From the NCBI GenBank assembly GCA_930986645.1, contig CAKNJS010000009.1, positions 1 to 64,000 on the forward strand: a stretch of 64,000 bases of DNA, in the 5' to 3' direction. Numbering within the stretch: the first letter of the stretch is position 1; each line of letters begins with the position of its first letter. The DNA comes from an uncultured Lachnoclostridium sp. GTDB taxonomy: Bacteria; Bacillota; Clostridia; Lachnospirales; Lachnospiraceae. Positions 62,138 to 64,000 of this stretch are shown piece by piece. Below the pieces are notes generated by a model that was given only the letters and a program-made list of their open reading frames with translations, made no database searches and was not told where the DNA came from. Made by a program: the position numbers and the translations under genes.

Positions 62138-63190
62138 TTATTCCAGCTTCATATCACCGAAATGAATCCATTTCTTCTTTCTCATAAATTCAGATATAAG
62201 GAGTGTGAGCACTGCCGGAAGAACAATCTGGATCAAGATGATCTTTATAAGCACAATCATCTCTGCTTCCGATCGTGTCATCACCTGCCATGTCATCAGA
62301 GGACCTACAAGTCCCGCTGTTCCCATGCCGGATCCGGTGGCGTTATTCGTCATATGGAATACCATCGTCGATACCGGACCTAATATCGCGCTGGAGAGGA
62401 TCGGCGGGATCCATATCTGCGGATGCCTCACAATATTGGGCACCTGCAGCATTGATGTTCCGATTCCCTGCGAAAGCAGTCCGCTGAATTTATTTTCCCG
62501 GAAGCTTGCTGCCGCGAAACCGATCATATTGCAGCAGCATCCCACAGTCGCCGCGCCCGCTGCCAGCCCCGAAAGATTCAAGATCACGCCCAGCGCAGCA
62601 GAGCTGATCGGCAGGGTCAGGATCATCCCCATCAGCACCGATACCACGATTCCCATGAGCAGAGGCTGTTGTTCCGTCCCCCAGTTGATCAGAGAACCGA
62701 GCCATGACATAAACCCGGAGATCGGAGGTCCTGCCAGCAATCCGACGGCAGCTCCAACGCCAATACAGACGAGAGGCGTAAGAATAATATCCAGTCTCGT
62801 CTTTCCGGAAATCAGTATCCCTATCTCAATCGCGATGTACGATGCTGTAAATGCGCCGAGCGGTTCCCCCGGGCCGGCCAGCACAAGTCCGCCTCCCGAA
62901 AGTATATCCCCTGACATGACATCTCCCGCGAATGCTCCAATCATTCCCACTACCGCTGCTGATACGATAACCAGATGCCCTGCCTCCAGTTTCCGCGCCA
63001 CACCTGCACCGATACCTGCGCCTGTCAGTCCTGCAGCCACTTTTCCCAAAGTAAAGATCAGATTTCCGATATTTCCGCCACAGTACGTTCCAATCTGCTG
63101 GATGATCGTACCGATGATCAGCGTGGCAAACAGCCCCTGCGCCATACCGGTCAGTCCGTCTATAAATATTCTGTCCAGAAGTTTCTTCAT
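62138..63190 (-). CDS. PTS EIIC-like transporter (PTS_EIIC_2 family)
   Basis: 350 residues with about ten membrane helices; no EIIA or EIIB domain. The motifs GMAQGLFATLIIGTI, MSWLGSLINWGTEQQPL, AAGAATVGCCCNMIGFAA and VVSVLMGMILTLPISSAAL match the stand-alone EIIC family. Sugar substrate unknown, and phosphotransfer partners must be elsewhere, or the protein is a sensor/facilitator. Start supported by AAGGGG. Confidence 0.8.
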   Translation of the reverse strand: MKKLLDRIFIDGLTGMAQGLFATLIIGTIIQQIGTYCGGNIGNLIFTLGKVAAGLTGAGIGAGVARKLEAGHLVIVSAAVVGMIGAFAGDVMSGDILSGGGLVLAGPGEPLGAFTASYIAIEIGILISGKTRLDIILTPLVCIGVGAAVGLLAGPPISGFMSWLGSLINWGTEQQPLLMGIVVSVLMGMILTLPISSAALGVILNLSGLAAGAATVGCCCNMIGFAAASFRENKFSGLLSQGIGTSMLQVPNIVRHPQIWIPPILSSAILGPVSTMVFHMTNNATGSGMGTAGLVGPLMTWQVMTRSEAEMIVLIKIILIQIVLPAVLTLLISEFMRKKKWIHFGDMKLE

Positions 63191-63234
63191 AAGTATCCCC
63201 TTTCCGGCTGTCAGCCGTCTGTGTTCCTCTTTTC

Positions 63235-63474
63235 TTAATTCATTGTCAGGATTTCTCCGGCATGATTTCTAAGCTCGTATAGCCGGTCAATATATTCGTG
63301 AATGATAACCATCTTTTTCAAATTTTGCGTCCATATTATCTGATGTCCTCCAATATCAATATCGCTTCTTTCCAGTGCTGTTCCTTTTGCCCTTGATCCG
63401 AACAAAATGATCTCTTTTGCCCGATATTTCACACATAGATTCTTTACCTGCTCCAGAACCTTCGCTAATGTCAT
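63235..63474 (-). pseudogene. Broken MNT-type nucleotidyltransferase
   Basis: The open frame begins as a normal minimal nucleotidyltransferase: MTLAKVLEQVKNLC and ILFGSRAKGTALERSDIDI, with the GSRAxG-x(n)-SDID active site. Immediately after, the family C-terminus reappears in another frame with stops: bases 63318-63353 read LEDIR, stop, YGRKI, stop, where the intact sequence would be LEDIRQYGRKI. An internal deletion with frameshift and a Gln-to-stop change is the simplest reading. The remaining tail of the frame is not recognisable. Confidence 0.65.
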
Positions 63475-63563
63475 GCTTTTTCACGCTCCCTGTCATTTCC
63501 ACTCTTTTATTAATATAACAAAAACCTCAGGCTCACACAACCTTGCACTTTTGGATTTTCCGA

Positions 63564-63592
63564 ATGACTTTTCGACTTTGCTGTGCTAGAAT
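63564..63592 (+). promoter_or_regulatory. Promoter of the 87-residue protein gene
   Basis: ATGACT, 17 bases, TAGAAT; the gene's ATG is 27 bases downstream with AAGGAG in between. Confidence 0.5.
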
Positions 63593-63618
63593 AGCAGTTA
63601 TGAAAGGAGCTGTGTATT

Positions 63619-63882
63619 ATGTTCCGTTTATGGGGAAAAGAATTTAAGGATAACAGAATGCTGAGGGATACTGTCATCTGTGATGAGACAGATGATACAC
63701 GCACCCACAAAATATTTAATGCTCTGGAGGAGATCTGCTATCAGTTTGATCTGAGCAAACCAATCTGGCTGGACTCCACGATCGCTGAATTCAAAAGACA
63801 TGCAAAAGCAAGATTCTATCAGGATAACTTTGTGGACTCCATTGATTTTGATTATCTTGAGATACAGGTGATCGAAGAATAA
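63619..63882 (+). CDS. Small conserved-looking protein of unknown function
   Basis: I do not recognise a family with certainty. 87 residues, hydrophilic, no signal or membrane helix. It begins MFRLWGKEFKDNRML and contains THKIFNALEEICYQFDLSKP and AKARFYQDN before an acidic end. The predicted promoter, AAGGAG site 8 bases before the ATG and strong terminator make it a real gene. Nothing nearby suggests a role. Confidence 0.7.
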   Translation: MFRLWGKEFKDNRMLRDTVICDETDDTRTHKIFNALEEICYQFDLSKPIWLDSTIAEFKRHAKARFYQDNFVDSIDFDYLEIQVIEE

Positions 63883-63886
63883 TGCA

Positions 63887-63923
63887 AAAGCCGGGAACGC
63901 TGGTTTTCAACGTTTCCGGCTTT
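63887..63923. terminator. Bidirectional terminator
   Basis: AAAGCCGGGAACG (63887-63899) pairs with CGTTTCCGGCTTT (63911-63923) with one wobble and an 11-base loop; T-rich on one side and A-rich on the other. It serves the small protein gene (plus) and the tRNA (minus). Confidence 0.9.
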
Positions 63924-63928
63924 CTTTA

Positions 63929-63999
63929 AGCAGATGACGGGAATCGAACCCGCCTCCCCAGCTTGGGAAGCTGGTATTCTACCGATGAACTACATCTGC
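63929..63999 (-). tRNA. tRNA-Gly, anticodon CCC
   Basis: 71-base cloverleaf on the minus strand: acceptor arm GCAGATG / CATCTGC (7 bp), D-arm, anticodon stem CCAGC/GCTGG with loop TTCCCAA (anticodon CCC), T-arm with TTCGATT, discriminator T. The 3' CCA is not encoded. The upstream neighbour is beyond the window. Confidence 0.97.
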
Positions 64000-64000
64000 A

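Noticed and set aside
62205-63272. A 355-codon open frame on the plus strand opposite the PTS EIIC gene
   Set aside because: Its product is rich in Pro, Ile and Ser as expected from reading a membrane protein gene backwards; no ribosome site and no motif.
1-64000. CRISPR arrays, insertion sequences, prophage, rRNA genes
   Set aside because: No regularly spaced repeats, transposase or integrase motifs, or rRNA sequence were noticed on either strand.

Overview
The window looks like chromosomal DNA of a gut-type Clostridia, most likely a Lachnospiraceae member; the genus cannot be fixed by eye. Reasons: strong AGGAGG-type ribosome sites, a DAP-type MurE, the Firmicutes murE-priA-def-fmt-rsmB-rlmN-prpC-prkC-rsgA-rpe-thiN order, a Csp-like cytoplasmic subtilase, rubrerythrin, fructose PTS genes and an NfeD/stomatin pair. 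No phage, insertion sequence or CRISPR array was seen. Most genes lie on the minus strand.

Layout. 1-13,000: one long minus-strand housekeeping operon from murE to a cut-off thiN, with a good promoter upstream of murE; it joins cell-wall synthesis, replication restart, formyl-Met start and removal, rRNA methylation, the PrpC/PrkC phosphatase-kinase pair and ribosome assembly. 13,200-18,900: a J-domain protein, a zinc-ribbon membrane protein and a four-gene Gld-like ABC exporter with a hairpin over its Shine-Dalgarno. 18,900-24,600: a selenium module in two units, yedF-selD-lysR (closed by a terminator) and csd-yedE-tusA-DUF3343, with dyads on the second promoter. 24,800-32,100: PHP hydrolase, small membrane protein, nucleotidyltransferase, flavodoxin, tandem-NUDIX protein and a heterodimeric ABC exporter.

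32,200-38,000: a sortase-type surface protein, the eroded remains of a GHKL sensor kinase facing an intact LytTR response regulator, and the subtilase. 38,000-42,200: D-2-hydroxyacid dehydrogenase, PPi-type phosphofructokinase, a family 2 glycosyltransferase and rubrerythrin with a hairpin over its start codon. 42,100-46,100: fruK-fruA-fruR with a cluster of repeated motifs at the promoter. 46,100-49,000: a fucose/arabinose-type isomerase and a rhamnulokinase. 49,100-51,500: a coupled trio of (p)ppGpp-type HD hydrolase, ParA ATPase and AraC regulator.

51,600-64,000: SDR reductase and an orphan PduB-like microcompartment shell protein; HflX with a ferredoxin-nitroreductase; MnmM-like methyltransferase; a P1B ATPase with a TPR lipoprotein; a zinc-ribbon membrane protein with NfeD and stomatin; a small alarmone synthetase; a PTS EIIC; a broken MNT nucleotidyltransferase; a small unknown protein; and tRNA-Gly(CCC).

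The observations most worth following are the orphan PduB gene beside deoxysugar genes, the HD-ParA-AraC unit, three strong hairpins or palindromes at the 5' ends of genes (rsgA, the ABC exporter, rubrerythrin), the fru operator-like cluster, and two previously functional genes now broken (sensor kinase, nucleotidyltransferase).
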